Counted from the first letter of the stretch, positions 33,611 through 43,264 are shown. The stretch: DNA of 64,000 nt from Haloarcula marina (GCF_024218775.1 NZ_CP100404.1:1-64000), one strand, 5' to 3'. Notes: generated from the letters alone by a model not told the origin. Made by a program: numbers and translations.

Positions 33611-33826
33611 CTACCGAACGGTGTCTAAATCGACCAGTTCGTCCGCCGACACCGCGAGCCACTGGGTCGCCACCTCGTGACCCGGCCGGTCTTTTGGGTA
33701 CAGCAACGCCCGCTTGCCACCGTTCGAAGACGGTTCGAGTTCGGCGAACAACACCGTCTCCGCGAAATCGTCCTGTGGGAGTGGTGGGGCTTCGTCCGGT
33801 CCGGCCAGCGGGCGGTTACTGCTCAT
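33611..33826 (-). CDS. DUF7511-like small protein (copy 2)
   Basis: 71 aa; RALLYPKDRPGHEVATQWLAVSADELVDL is the conserved end, parallel to copy 1 (ALLYPKD / YICYAAD, VATQWLAV / VETQWISI). The pair probably arose by tandem duplication and diverged strongly. Function unknown. Confidence 0.65.
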   Translation of the reverse strand: MSSNRPLAGPDEAPPLPQDDFAETVLFAELEPSSNGGKRALLYPKDRPGHEVATQWLAVSADELVDLDTVR

Positions 33827-33987
33827 GCCACCACTGTTAGTTGGTGGTAACGTTTGTTATACAGCGCATAACCGATAAACGAGCCAACAGTTGGTACCCC
33901 CTACTTCCGCTGCCCGTCTCGTTCATCGGGTCGCGCCGTGCGTCTCCCGCGGGTCGCAAGCGACCGCGCCGCGTTCGCGCTCGGAAC

Positions 33988-35253
33988 CTATCGCTCCGGG
34001 TGCGTCGGTCCGTCGAACCCACCACGGACCAACGGCTTGGCGATGTGCCGTCGCGCCACCGGCGGCACTTCGTACCACCCCCGTTCGAGTTCGCGGTCGA
34101 CCCGCCGTTCGACTTTTCCGTCGGCGCTCGTCCCACAGTCTCGACAGCGATAGCCTTGGTTGCGCCCGGCGGAGGACATCGAGCGGTCACAGTCGGGGCA
34201 GGTCGGCGTGACGCGTTCGGTCGTCCGAAGGTCCCGGACCGCGAACTTCTCCAGTTTGAGCGTCCCGTCCGAGACTTCCCCGCAGACGGTGAGGCGGTCG
34301 CCGACGCGGAGCGCCCGCACTCGGTCGCGGAACCGCTTGGTCGGTTCGAACGCCGCACAGCGGAGCGTCGTCTCGCCGTCGCCGACGGCGAGGAAGACGT
34401 GGCCGCCCTCGCGGGTCTCGGGCGCGTCGACCACCGCGCCCGTGACGCGGTAGGCGCTGTCCTCGCTGACGGACCCGAGCGCCGCGTCTTGGAGGTGCAC
34501 GTCCGTCCCCTGATTCGTGTGAAACGTCGCCGACGCGGCGACGGGTTCGCTCTCGATGGCGTCGGCGACGGTCCGGCAGGCCTCGGGGTCGTCGCCGCGA
34601 ATCCCGTAGAGGATGGGACAGGGCGTCCGCGGGACACACACCGGATAGCCGGAGTCGCAGTCCACCGTGTCCCACACCGTCGGATAGTGGGCGTCGGCGG
34701 CCGCGCGGACGCTCTCGGGTGTCACCTCGCGGTCGGTCCCCCACCGCGACTGCTCGCGGTAGGCGATGTGCTCGTAGGTCCACTCGTCGAGGGCGGCCCA
34801 CGCGCCGACGGCGGCGAGTGCGCCGACGAGGCCGCGGCCGTTGCCGCGTTCGAGGCGGGCGAACCCGGCGAAATCCGAGAGCGTCGTCGCCGTCACGCGG
34901 TCCTGTATCGACCGAACCGCGGCAAGCGCGAAGTCGGCGACCTGCGGCGGGACGTTTTCGGGCGCGCAGTCGGCGACGACAGCGCCCGGATTCGTCTCTG
35001 GGTCGTCGGTCTGGGCGAGGGCCATCGTCTCGCGAGTCAGGTCGAGGACGCGGTCGGCGTCGAGGTCCGTATGCACTGCGAGCGCCGCGTTCCCGCGGGT
35101 CTTGTGTTCGACGGCGGGATTGAGGCGGACGAGGAGCAGTCGCTCGACGGCCCCGCCAGCGTCGCGTATCCGCTCGGCGAGTCGGGCGGCCGCGTATGTC
35201 GTACACATCCCCGTCTCGCGGGAGTCGGTATCGTCCAGTCCGACGACGGTCAC
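33988..35253 (-). CDS. tiaS: tRNA(Ile2) 2-agmatinylcytidine synthetase
   Basis: 421 aa. TiaS modifies C34 of the AUA-decoding tRNA-Ile with agmatine, so the tRNA reads AUA and not AUG. Features: N-terminal GLDDTDSRETGMCTTY (about 6-21), DCAPENVPPQV domain (about 95), VWDTVDCDSGYPVCVP near 217, an OB-fold-like C-terminal part and a zinc ribbon CPDC..CRDC near 370-387. Start GTG at 35253 is preferred (VTVVGLDDTDS); the 26 codons before it are not part of the fold. Only one copy expected per genome and essential. Confidence 0.93.
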   Translation of the reverse strand: MTVVGLDDTDSRETGMCTTYAAARLAERIRDAGGAVERLLLVRLNPAVEHKTRGNAALAVHTDLDADRVLDLTRETMALAQTDDPETNPGAVVADCAPENVPPQVADFALAAVRSIQDRVTATTLSDFAGFARLERGNGRGLVGALAAVGAWAALDEWTYEHIAYREQSRWGTDREVTPESVRAAADAHYPTVWDTVDCDSGYPVCVPRTPCPILYGIRGDDPEACRTVADAIESEPVAASATFHTNQGTDVHLQDAALGSVSEDSAYRVTGAVVDAPETREGGHVFLAVGDGETTLRCAAFEPTKRFRDRVRALRVGDRLTVCGEVSDGTLKLEKFAVRDLRTTERVTPTCPDCDRSMSSAGRNQGYRCRDCGTSADGKVERRVDRELERGWYEVPPVARRHIAKPLVRGGFDGPTHPER

Positions 35254-35332
35254 GCGCGAGTGTAGCCGGGTCCCGCCCAAAGCCGTTTCGGGGTATCGGT
35301 CGGACTGAAAGACGATGCGCGGGCGGCACAAC

Positions 35333-35340
35333 GCATATAA
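35333..35340 (+). promoter_or_regulatory. TATA box of the COG1395-type regulator gene
   Basis: GCATATAA. It lies 41-48 nt upstream of ATG 35381 and would start transcription near 35363, leaving a short leader; it is only 8 nt before the alternative ATG at 35348, which argues against that start. Confidence 0.65.
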
Positions 35341-35380
35341 TGCCTGAATGGCTTACGACCCAATAGAGGTACAGACCACT

Positions 35381-36355
35381 ATGTCACGGTCCGCACTGGT
35401 CGGCAACGTCACCGCCATGCTCGAGGACGCTGGATTCCTCGTGAGCGACCGGTGTGCGATTCGACCGAAGAGCTTCGACATCGCGGCCCGCCGCGGTGAG
35501 GACGTATTGCTCGTGAAGATACTGGGCAATATCGACGCCTTCGACGCCCGGACGGGCGGCGAGATGCGCAGACTCGGAACCTACCTGAACGCCACGCCCA
35601 TCGTCGTCGGCCTCCGTACCCGCGACGAAGACCTGAAACCCGGCGTCGTCTACTTCCGCCACGGCGTCCCGGTCCTCTCGCCCGATACCGCGATGGACCT
35701 CTTCGTCGAGGAAGTCCCGCCGCTCATCTACGCCGCGCCGGGCGGCCTGTACGTCAACATCGACTCCGAAGTTCTCGCCGACGTCCGCGAGGAGAAAGAG
35801 TGGTCGCTCGGTCGCTTAGCGAAGGAACTCGGTGTCTCCCGACGCACCGTCTCGAAGTACGAGGACGGGATGGACGCCTCCGTCGAGGTGGCCGCGCAGT
35901 TAGAGGAACTGTTCGAGGCGCCGCTGACCGCGCCCGTCAGCGTCTTGGAGGGGACCGAGGACATCCGGGACGACGAACCCACGCCCGAAGACCCCGACGT
36001 GGCCCCGGAGGACGAACCCATCGCCACCGTCTTCACCCGCATCGGCTTCGAGGTCCACCCCACCGACCGCGCGCCGTTCAAGACGGTCAACGAGAACGCC
36101 CGGCGGCGCGAGCAGGTGCTGACCGGTCACTCGGCGTTCACCGAGGCCGCCGAGAAGCGCGCGCGCATCATGTCCTCCGTCGGCGAGGTCACCCGCACCC
36201 GGTCGGTGTACGTCGTCGACGAACTCACCCGCGAGTCCGTCGACGGAACGGCGCTCATCGAGGAGGCCGAGATGGAGGAGATAGAGGACGCAGACGACCT
36301 GCGCGACCTCATCATGGACCGCGGCGTCGACCCCGAAGAAGAGGAACTCGCGTAG
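35381..36355 (+). CDS. COG1395-type HTH transcriptional regulator
   Basis: 324 aa. Residues 1 to about 120 form an archaeal Holliday-junction-resolvase-like alpha/beta domain ([19 protein letters not shown], then [21 protein letters not shown]). A central Cro/C1 HTH follows near 140-175 ([21 protein letters not shown]), then an acidic linker and a C-terminal domain. This architecture (MJ0272/COG1395-like) is found in nearly all euryarchaea as one conserved regulator of unknown target. ATG at 35381 chosen over 35348 because of the TATA spacing. Confidence 0.88.
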   Translation: MSRSALVGNVTAMLEDAGFLVSDRCAIRPKSFDIAARRGEDVLLVKILGNIDAFDARTGGEMRRLGTYLNATPIVVGLRTRDEDLKPGVVYFRHGVPVLSPDTAMDLFVEEVPPLIYAAPGGLYVNIDSEVLADVREEKEWSLGRLAKELGVSRRTVSKYEDGMDASVEVAAQLEELFEAPLTAPVSVLEGTEDIRDDEPTPEDPDVAPEDEPIATVFTRIGFEVHPTDRAPFKTVNENARRREQVLTGHSAFTEAAEKRARIMSSVGEVTRTRSVYVVDELTRESVDGTALIEEAEMEEIEDADDLRDLIMDRGVDPEEEELA

Positions 36356-36401
36356 CCGTCGCTACCCGACGGACAGACGCGAAAATCGGCGGCCGACTAC
36401 G

Positions 36402-36427
36402 CAGGCCGCGCCGCTACCGTACGTCTC
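36402..36427. repeat. 26-bp direct repeat, copy 1
   Basis: Exact 26-bp match to 36587-36612, the last codons of the glutaredoxin-like gene. This copy lies between genes, so appears to be a fragment copied from the gene's 3' end. Confidence 0.8.
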
Positions 36428-36586
36428 GGTCCCACCTTTTCCGTCCTCGGGTTCGTCGCGTGGCTCCGAACCGCTCGTCGAAAAACGTGGTCTTGCTGAG
36501 CGAAGCGAAGCAAGGCTCGTCAGAGCGTCGCTCTGACGGCGGCGAAAACTACCGTTCGCGAACGGCGCGAGCGAACGGGATGATTT
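36428..36586. other. Intergenic segment between direct repeats, with hairpins
   Basis: No gene seen. Carries GTCAGAGCGTCGCTCTGAC (36519-36537), a 19-nt perfect inverted repeat, CTTGCT/AGCAAG around GAGCGAAGCGA (36493-36515), and CGAAAAACGTGG (36479-36490), the same sequence as the arm beside tRNA-Ser. Reads like an intergenic repeat of the haloarchaeal GAGCGAAGC type. Confidence 0.5.
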
Positions 36587-36843
36587 CAGGCCGCGCCGCT
36601 ACCGTACGTCTCTTCGAGATACGCCACGATGTCGTCGGACTCGGGCATCCCATCGACGCCGTGGTCCGGGTCGACGAGGACCGGGACGCCCGTCTGTCCG
36701 GACACCTCCTTGACTTCGGTGCGCTCGTCGTGCGAGCGCGGGACCATGTGGGACTCGTACTCCAGTTCGAGTTCGTCGAGTTTCTTGATGACCTTCGCAC
36801 AGTAGGGACAACCTTCCAGTTCGTACAGTTCGAGGTTCGCCAT
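36586..36843 (-). CDS. Glutaredoxin-like/GST-N thioredoxin-fold protein
   Basis: 85 aa thioredoxin-fold domain with CPYC at 11-14 (GCPYCAKVI), then TGVPVLVD with the cis-Pro near 54 and DDIVAYLEETYG at the C-terminus. Resembles the NrdH/GST N-terminal redox proteins of haloarchaea, which probably use gamma-glutamylcysteine or a thioredoxin partner. ATG at 36843 begins the fold (MANLELYE); an ATG four codons upstream is possible. A homologue lies at 63082. Confidence 0.9.
   Translation of the reverse strand: MANLELYELEGCPYCAKVIKKLDELELEYESHMVPRSHDERTEVKEVSGQTGVPVLVDPDHGVDGMPESDDIVAYLEETYGSGAA
36587..36612. repeat. 26-bp direct repeat, copy 2
   Basis: Last codons of the glutaredoxin-like gene, identical to 36402-36427, 185 bp away. 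Confidence 0.8.
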
Positions 36844-36912
36844 CTCACCGAGCATAGACAGGCGACCGGAAAAAGCGCGTCGGTGGTGTGTGCGCCGCGA
36901 GCAGAGGCGTTC

Positions 36913-38349
36913 TCAGACGGTGCTGGTGAGGACGCCGCCCGTGCGGACGACGAAGTACACCACGAACGCGGCGGCCAGCACCCACTGGCCGACGAGCACG
37001 TCGTCGAACTCGCCCTGTGCGGTCTTGACGATGGGGTACGAGACGATACCGGCGGCGATGCCGTAGGCGATGGAGTAGGTGAAGGGCATCACCATGATGG
37101 TCAGGCCCGCGGGCACGGCGTGCGCGAAGTTATCCCACTCGATGTCGACGATGTTGCGCATCAAGAGGACGGCCACGACGACCAGCGCGATGTGGGAGGC
37201 GTAGAGCGGAATCGCCGTCGCCAGCGGGACGATAGCCAGCGAGGCGACGAACAGGCCCGCGACGACCAGCGCCGTCAGGCCGGTCCGACCGCCTTCTTCG
37301 ACACCCGTCGCGGACTCGATGTACGTCGTCACCGTCGACGTGCCGAGCATCCCGCCGATAGTGGTCCCGACGGCGTCGGCCATCAGCGGCTTGTCGATGT
37401 CCGGGAAGTCGCCGTTTTCGTCGAGGAAGCCACCGGCCTGCCCGACGCCGACGAGCGTCCCGGCGGTGTCGAAGAAGTCCACGAAGAAGAACGTGAACAC
37501 GATGAGCGCAAAGGAGAAGGCCTCGACTTCTCCGAAGCCATCGATGAACGCGCCCGCAAGCGGCGTGATGTCGTACTGCGCGCTGGCGAGGCGGGAGGCA
37601 TCGAAGCCGCCGTTGCGGACCGCTTCGGTCGCCAGCACGCCCGGTTCGGCCAGTCCGACGAACGTCGCGAGCGCGCCGAGAACCGTCGTCAGCAGGATGC
37701 CCACGATGATGGAGCCACGCAGGCCCGCCGCGTACAGGACGAACGTGAGGAACAGGCCGACGACCGAGAGGATTGCGACGGGTTCGCTGGCGATGCGGCC
37801 CAGTCCCACGAGCGTCGCGGGGTCGTCGACGACGATGCCCATCGCTTCGAGGCCGATGATGGCCAAGAAGAGGCCGATACCCGTCCCGACGGCGAACTTC
37901 ACCGGTTCGGGGAACAGTTGGATGATGTACTCACGCGCGCCGACGGCGGTGAGGATGATGAAGATGATTCCCTCGACGACGATGGCGGCCAACGCCGTCT
38001 GCCACGGCACCTCGAGGACGCCGACGACGGTGATAGCGAAGAACGCGTTCAGGCCCAGTCCGGGCGCGAGGCCGAACGGCCGATTCGCGTAGAACGCCAT
38101 CACCAGCATCGCGATAGCCGAGGAGATGATGGTGACGACGGCGAGCATCTGCAGCACCTCCGCCGGCGAGAACCCGGCGATGGCGATGCCGCCGGGCGTG
38201 TTGTCGTCCGGGAATGCGGTGAGGATAACGGGGTTGAGGAAGACGATGTAGCTCATCGTCAGGAACGTCGTAATCCCCGCGAGCACCTCGGTCCGTACGT
38301 CGGTGTCGTGTCCGTCGAGGTCGAACAGTTCGTCCAGTGTACCAGCCAT
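36913..38349 (-). CDS. NCS2/AzgA-type nucleobase permease
   Basis: 478 aa, about 12-14 hydrophobic segments of the nucleobase-ascorbate (UraA-like) fold; AzgA subgroup (guanine/hypoxanthine) from LAGITTFLTMSYIVFLNP near the start, APGLGLNAFFA and FFDTAGTLVGVGQ in the middle (TM8-type motif), plus ESATGVEEGGRTGL. Proton symporter for purine or xanthine uptake. The gene lies 80 nt downstream of pyrE on the same strand; both could be under salvage control. Confidence 0.92.
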   Translation of the reverse strand: MAGTLDELFDLDGHDTDVRTEVLAGITTFLTMSYIVFLNPVILTAFPDDNTPGGIAIAGFSPAEVLQMLAVVTIISSAIAMLVMAFYANRPFGLAPGLGLNAFFAITVVGVLEVPWQTALAAIVVEGIIFIILTAVGAREYIIQLFPEPVKFAVGTGIGLFLAIIGLEAMGIVVDDPATLVGLGRIASEPVAILSVVGLFLTFVLYAAGLRGSIIVGILLTTVLGALATFVGLAEPGVLATEAVRNGGFDASRLASAQYDITPLAGAFIDGFGEVEAFSFALIVFTFFFVDFFDTAGTLVGVGQAGGFLDENGDFPDIDKPLMADAVGTTIGGMLGTSTVTTYIESATGVEEGGRTGLTALVVAGLFVASLAIVPLATAIPLYASHIALVVVAVLLMRNIVDIEWDNFAHAVPAGLTIMVMPFTYSIAYGIAAGIVSYPIVKTAQGEFDDVLVGQWVLAAAFVVYFVVRTGGVLTSTV

Positions 38350-38429
38350 TTACCCGAATCACTGTATAGACCGGCTTAAGCGTGGCGAGAACGGCAAGTA
38401 ATAGTCGCTCAACCGACTCGTTCGTCAGG

Positions 38430-38969
38430 TTACGCGTCGACGTCTTCGGGCGCGTCGGCCAGCAGGTCCGACGCCGTGACCAGCGATTCGAGTTCGAGGT
38501 CGTGGGCCGCGAGGTTCTCGCTTGCGCCCTCCTCCCGGTCGACGACGACGAGCACCCGAGAGACCGTCGCGCCAGCGTCGCGCAGGGCCTCGGCGGCGTC
38601 GATAGCGCTCTGGCCCGTCGTCGCGATGTCCTCGATGACGACGACTTCCTCGCCCTCGTCGAGTTCGCCCTCGATGAGGTTGGCCGTGCCGTACTCCTTC
38701 TGTTGCTTGCGGGCGATGACGTAGGGCAGGCCCGTCTCGACGCTGGTGACCGCGACCAGCGGCACCCCGCCCAAGGCGACGCCAGCGAGTTTCGTGTCCG
38801 CGACTCGCTCGGCGAAGGCTTCGGCGATGAGTTCCAGACACCGCGGGTTCGTCTCGAAGACGTACTTATCGACGTAGTAGTTCGACGTGCCGCCGTGCGA
38901 GAGTTCGAACTCGCCGTACTTGACGGCGTCAGCGTCCCGGAGCGCCGCGATGAGTTCGTCGTTTGCCAT
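38430..38969 (-). CDS. pyrE: Orotate phosphoribosyltransferase
   Basis: 179 aa. Converts orotate plus PRPP to OMP in pyrimidine synthesis. Features: [21 protein letters not shown] near the start (orotate site), [11 protein letters not shown] (flexible catalytic loop), and the PRPP-binding [14 protein letters not shown] (about 108-121). Family length is normal. First gene of the pyrE-permease pair. Confidence 0.94.
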   Translation of the reverse strand: MANDELIAALRDADAVKYGEFELSHGGTSNYYVDKYVFETNPRCLELIAEAFAERVADTKLAGVALGGVPLVAVTSVETGLPYVIARKQQKEYGTANLIEGELDEGEEVVVIEDIATTGQSAIDAAEALRDAGATVSRVLVVVDREEGASENLAAHDLELESLVTASDLLADAPEDVDA

Positions 38970-39325
38970 ACAGGGGTGTCTGCGGGCCGGTGGCTAATGG
39001 CTGTTGGAATCGCGTAGCAGTCGGTGCGGTTGTCGCTGGGAACGAAACTGGGAGTTAGTACAGCCCCCGCCCCGTGGAACAATCAACCGAGTGGGACTGA
39101 AAGGGGCGAGCGTCTCGGTCGAAACAGGACGACGCAACCACTGCACCGAGCGAACGAAGTGAGTGAGGGAAGCGCACAACGAGTCGCGCGAGCCGGGACG
39201 CGCGGGGCTTGCTGGCTGTTCCGAGAGACTTCAGTCCCCTTCGTGACGCGGAAACCGTCTCCAGAGCCGACAAATCGAGCTAGCGCCGACATTCCTAAGC
39301 CGGTCGGCCACCCACACCCGGTCGA
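38970..39325. other. 356-bp intergenic region with GGGACTGAA inverted pair
   Basis: No convincing gene in any frame; short frames lack haloarchaeal acidic bias. GGGACTGAA (39093-39101) and its complement TTCAGTCCC (39230-39238) face each other about 130 nt apart, and the stretch between is rich in GAGCGAACGAAGTGAGTGAGG-type sequence. I remember GTGGGACTGAAAGGGG-like words recurring between genes in haloarchaea. It also must hold the promoters of pyrE (minus) and the mutase gene (plus). Confidence 0.55.
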
Positions 39326-40681
39326 ATGCACGTGTTCGGGTCGAGCGGCGTCCGTGGCGTCGCAGGCGAAGAGTTGACGCCGCGGTACGTCTCGCGGGTT
39401 GCAGAGGCCGCCGGGAGCGTCTGGCGCGACGAGTACGACCGAGTGGCGGTCGCGCGGGACACACGGACCACGGGGCGGACCTACGCCAACGCCGCCACGA
39501 GCGGCCTCACCGGAACGGGGTTCGACGTGGACCGGTTGGGCGTCGTTCCGACGCCGGGATTGCAGGCCCACTGCGAGCGCAAGGGGATTCCCGGCCTGAT
39601 GGTCACGGCGAGTCACAACCCGCCAGCGTACAACGGGGTGAAACTCGTCGGCGGCGACGGCGTGGAGTTGGCCCGCGGGACTCTAGACCGCGTCGAGGCC
39701 GCGCTCAACGGCGACGTTGCGGCGCAGGTCCCGTGGGACGCCGTCGGCGAGGACCGCTCGATAGAGAACGCGCGCCGGCGGTACCGCGAAGACGTGGTGG
39801 GGGCCGTCGACCGCGAGCGAATCGCCGACGCCGACCTCACCGTGGTCGTCGACCCGGGCCACGGCGCGGGGTCGCTGACCAGCCCCGACCTCTTTCGGGA
39901 ACTCGGCTGTACGGTCCACACCGTCAACGCCCAGCCAGATGGTCACTTTCCCGGCCGCGATCCGGAACCCGTCGCCGCGAACCTCGAAGACCTGCGGGCG
40001 TACGTCGAATCGACCGACGCGGACCTCGGTATCGCCCACGACGGGGACGCCGACCGGGCGATGTTCGTCGACGAGCGCGGGAATCACATCGAGGGCGACG
40101 CGGCCATCGCCGCGCTTGCGGCCGCGGAACTCGACGCGGGCGAGGGCGTCGTCTCGGCGGTCAACGCCTCCCAGCGCCTCGTCGACGTGGTCGAGGCCGC
40201 CGACGCGACGCTGTCGCTGACGCCCATCGGGTCGACTCACATCGTCAGCCGCATCCGCAGACTCGAATCGGAGGGCACCCACGTCACCCTCGCAGGCGAG
40301 GGCAACGGCGGCATCCTCTTTCCCGACTACCGCATCGCCCGCGACGGGGCGTACACCGCCGCGCGCTTCTGTGAACTGCTCGCCGACGCGCCCGCGAGCG
40401 ACGTCGTCGAACCCTATACCGACTACTACAACGTCCGTCGGAACCTCCGCGTCGAGACGGAGGCCGACCGCGAGGCGATGCTCGACGGCATCGAGGCCCA
40501 CGCCCGCGAGGCCGTCGCCGACCTCGACACGACCGACGGCTGGCGACTCGACTACGGCGACGGCTGGGTGCTGGCTCGACCGTCGGGGACCGAACCGGTC
40601 GTCCGGGTGTACGCCGAGGCCCGCGCGCCCGAACGCGCCGAAGAACTCGCCGGTGAGATGGTCGCCGCCACCGAGCGTTAG
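39326..40681 (+). CDS. glmM: Phosphoglucosamine/phosphohexo-mutase
   Basis: 451 aa alpha-D-phosphohexomutase with four domains. Phosphoserine loop TASHNPP with Ser96, magnesium loop DGDADR near 240, sugar-recognition GEGNGG near 328, and phosphate-binding RPSGTEP near 417. GlmM versus ManB/Pgm identity cannot be decided from motifs; the TASHNPP and GEGNG signature suit GlmM-type archaeal enzymes, which start glycan precursor synthesis for S-layer glycosylation. It converges with the coiled-coil gene, overlapping 4 nt. Confidence 0.88.
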   Translation: MHVFGSSGVRGVAGEELTPRYVSRVAEAAGSVWRDEYDRVAVARDTRTTGRTYANAATSGLTGTGFDVDRLGVVPTPGLQAHCERKGIPGLMVTASHNPPAYNGVKLVGGDGVELARGTLDRVEAALNGDVAAQVPWDAVGEDRSIENARRRYREDVVGAVDRERIADADLTVVVDPGHGAGSLTSPDLFRELGCTVHTVNAQPDGHFPGRDPEPVAANLEDLRAYVESTDADLGIAHDGDADRAMFVDERGNHIEGDAAIAALAAAELDAGEGVVSAVNASQRLVDVVEAADATLSLTPIGSTHIVSRIRRLESEGTHVTLAGEGNGGILFPDYRIARDGAYTAARFCELLADAPASDVVEPYTDYYNVRRNLRVETEADREAMLDGIEAHAREAVADLDTTDGWRLDYGDGWVLARPSGTEPVVRVYAEARAPERAEELAGEMVAATER

Positions 40682-41790
40682 AGCGGGTCGTACTCGTCCA
40701 GCGCGTCTTCGATAGCCGCTCGTTCCTCCCGCGCCGACGCCAGTTCGCGCTCGACGGCCCCGCTCGCGAGTCGGTCCCGCTCGTCGTCGGTGAGGTCCGA
40801 CCGGGCCAGTGCGCTCTCTCGCAGTCGACCGTAGTCCTCGCGGTCGGCGAGCGCCCGGACCTCGCGTAGCTTCTCGACCACGTCGTCGTCGGCGAACCCT
40901 ACTACGACCGACCGATACTCGCGGACCAGCCACGGCAGGTGGTCGGCGGGCGGCGGCGGCCACCCCACCGTCACCGGGTCGGCGTCCAGATTTCGGAGGT
41001 AGGTCTGTCGGGTGGCGACGGCCCGCTTGAGCGCCGTCGTGTCGTCGACGTAGTGGTCGAGTTTCGACGCCGAGTAGTCAGCGTACTCCAGCAGCGTGGG
41101 GAGCGGTTCGGTCCCGGCGTCGTGGTCGCGGACGTAGGCGAGCAGTTCCTCCGGCGGGGACCGGAAGTCGACCAAGGGATAGGCGTCGGCCCGCTCGATT
41201 ACCGCCAGTAGCTCCCGCGCGGACGCGTCGTGTCGGAACTCGCGGAACGCCGCTCGAACGGTTTCGTCGTAGTCCTCGAGTGGCTCCCGTAACCGCTCGA
41301 CGGGCGCGTCGAGGTCCGCCTCGCCGAGTCGCTGGAGGCGTTCGAGTTCGACGATTCGGTCGTCCAGTCGGCCCAGTCGGCGGCGGGCGTCCTTTCGGGC
41401 CTCGGCGTACGCCTCGCGGGCCTGTTCCCACTCGTCGAGGCGGGCGACCACGTCCCGAACCGGGTCGAGTTTCCGCCGCGCCGCCTCGAAGTCGCTCTCG
41501 GTGAGTCGACGTTTCTGCAGGCTCTCGTCGATGGCTTGGAACGTCTCCCGTTCGGGCAGGTCCTCGTCCAACTCCTCGGTGAGGCCCGCGACGGCACCCT
41601 GAAACTCGGTGAACGCCTGAAAGTTCCCGCTCCCGGTCGCCGTGTCCTCGTAGCGGTCCAGCAGGTCACGAAGCTCCCGGTACGCCTCGCGGCAGTCCCA
41701 TAGCCGGTCCTCGCCGACGTCTTCGACCCGCGCTCGGGTCCGCTCGCGCTCGCTCGCGGCGGCGTGGAGGTCCGCGGCAGCGTCGGCCAT
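40678..41790 (-). CDS. Haloarchaeal coiled-coil protein (DUF7118-like)
   Basis: 370 aa, very charged, mostly alpha-helical with coiled-coil segments (about 1-40, 85-160, 300-365). No catalytic motif seen; conserved WPPPPADHLPWLVREYRS segment in the C-terminal third is distinctive. I recall it as DUF7118, conserved next to hisI in other haloarchaea; function unknown. Its ATG overlaps the hisI stop by 1 nt, so it is translated after hisI. Confidence 0.75.
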   Translation of the reverse strand: MADAAADLHAAASERERTRARVEDVGEDRLWDCREAYRELRDLLDRYEDTATGSGNFQAFTEFQGAVAGLTEELDEDLPERETFQAIDESLQKRRLTESDFEAARRKLDPVRDVVARLDEWEQAREAYAEARKDARRRLGRLDDRIVELERLQRLGEADLDAPVERLREPLEDYDETVRAAFREFRHDASARELLAVIERADAYPLVDFRSPPEELLAYVRDHDAGTEPLPTLLEYADYSASKLDHYVDDTTALKRAVATRQTYLRNLDADPVTVGWPPPPADHLPWLVREYRSVVVGFADDDVVEKLREVRALADREDYGRLRESALARSDLTDDERDRLASGAVERELASAREERAAIEDALDEYDPL

Positions 41791-42152
41791 CAGTACACGT
41801 CGTCGGGGTCGAACACCCGTTCACCGACCGTCTCGCCGTCGACGGTGCGGTAGAAACAGGACTCGTAGCCGGTGTGACAGGCCCCGCCCGACTGGTCGAC
41901 GAGATACAGCAGGGCGTCGCCGTCGCAGTCGACCCGGACCTCCGCTATCTCCTGTGTGTGCCCGCTGGTCCCACCCTTCTTCCAGAGTTCGTCGCGACTG
42001 CGGGAGTAGTAGTGGGCGTAGCCCGTCTCGCGGGTCCGTTCGAGGGCCTCCTCGGTGACGTAGGCGAGCATCAGCACCTCGCCGGAGTCGGCGTCTTGGG
42101 CGACGGCGGGGATGTACTCGTTCTCGTCGAACGCGAGCGTTACGTCGGTCAT
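41790..42152 (-). CDS. hisI: Phosphoribosyl-AMP cyclohydrolase
   Basis: 120 aa. Opens the adenine ring of PR-AMP, third step of histidine synthesis. Zn/Mg motifs: [22 protein letters not shown] with the DCDGD and CHTG residues, and [15 protein letters not shown]. Family length is about 110-130 aa, so this is the free HisI without the HisE part. Coupled with the downstream coiled-coil gene. hisA and hisB are also in the window. Confidence 0.95.
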   Translation of the reverse strand: MTDVTLAFDENEYIPAVAQDADSGEVLMLAYVTEEALERTRETGYAHYYSRSRDELWKKGGTSGHTQEIAEVRVDCDGDALLYLVDQSGGACHTGYESCFYRTVDGETVGERVFDPDDVY

Positions 42153-42220
42153 ACTCTCTGGGTGGCCCGTCCCGGAGATAGGTCTTTTGTCACGTCTAGA
42201 AGTGCCGCGGCGCGGACCCG

Positions 42221-43264
42221 TTAGGCCAACCCGACCAGCGAGAGCAGCGAGTACAGCACGTCGCCGTAGACGAGCGAGACGACGAGTCCGGCGAACATCG
42301 GGACGAGGAAGGGGATGCCGGGCGAAATCCACACTTCCTCGCTCGCGACCAGCACTGCCAGCCCCTCGCGTAACTGTTCGGGCGACGTGCCGTAGGCGGA
42401 CCCCTCGATGTCGTCGAGGAAACGCTCGGCACCCCACTGGTCTGCGGGTTCGTCGGCCGCCGTCTCGGCCGTCGTTCCAGCCGTCGCTTCGGCGACGCCG
42501 CCGTCGGAACGGGGTTCCGACGAGGGTCGCCTCGCGTCGCTCGATTCCCCGCCGTCGGTCGCTATCGCGCCGTCGCCGGGGTCGTTCGGGACCCGCGGGA
42601 GCGAGTCGGGGTCGCGGTGGCTCTCGGGGTCGGCGCGCACCGCCGACAGCGTCGTCCCGCGCCACTGGAGGTACATCCGCAGGGCGTCGAGGTCCAGGCC
42701 GCCGCGGGTAAAGCCGTCGGGCGTCTCCAACAGACGGCCGTACTCCGTGGGAATCTCGTCGACGGCGACCGGTTTCCCGATGAACATCGCCAGCGAGAAC
42801 CGACCGCGGACGAGGTTGCTGACGGCCACGCCGAGCGGATAGACGACGCCCGCGAGGACGGTGTTCGAGAGGATGGTCAGCGAGAAGACCCCCAGCGCCG
42901 ACGGTTCCAGCGGCAGGGCCGTCGTCGGGAGGTAGTACACCGGATAGACGGGAAAGAGGACGGCCACGAGCATGAACGCCTTCGCGTCGGCCCCGCCGAA
43001 CCCGCCGATGAGCCAAAACCCGTACGCGAGGGGCGCGACGATGCCGAGACTGATGGCGACGCGGATGAAGAAGGCCTGTCCGCCGGTCGGACCGGTGAAG
43101 ACGGCGTAGGCGTCCCAGAATAGGAGAACGACCGCAAGCGCCGCCAGCGGAAGCCACGTCCGGTTGGGGACCCGCCGGGTCTTCACGTCGCGGTACGCCG
43201 TCCACCCGAAGACGGGGACGGCGAGCAGTCGCAACAGGTCCGGTATCGACCCCAGCACGGCCAC
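42221..43264 (-). CDS. pibD: Archaeal prepilin peptidase (A24B, PibD-type)
   Basis: 347 aa, membrane aspartyl protease that processes archaellin and type IV pilin signal peptides. Membrane helices crowd the first about 160 residues; the two catalytic Asp are in [12 protein letters not shown] (Asp near 26) and the conserved GFGGADAK (Asp near 93). A long polar insert (about 205-285) precedes the last two helices. The start is GTG. Gene lies alone between hisI and ferredoxin. Confidence 0.88.
   Translation of the reverse strand: MAVLGSIPDLLRLLAVPVFGWTAYRDVKTRRVPNRTWLPLAALAVVLLFWDAYAVFTGPTGGQAFFIRVAISLGIVAPLAYGFWLIGGFGGADAKAFMLVAVLFPVYPVYYLPTTALPLEPSALGVFSLTILSNTVLAGVVYPLGVAVSNLVRGRFSLAMFIGKPVAVDEIPTEYGRLLETPDGFTRGGLDLDALRMYLQWRGTTLSAVRADPESHRDPDSLPRVPNDPGDGAIATDGGESSDARRPSSEPRSDGGVAEATAGTTAETAADEPADQWGAERFLDDIEGSAYGTSPEQLREGLAVLVASEEVWISPGIPFLVPMFAGLVVSLVYGDVLYSLLSLVGLA

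Noticed and set aside
39091-39104. GTGGGACTGAAAGG, similar to the 3' end of haloarchaeal CRISPR repeats
   Set aside because: Only a single occurrence; no repeat-spacer periodicity and no cas genes in the window.
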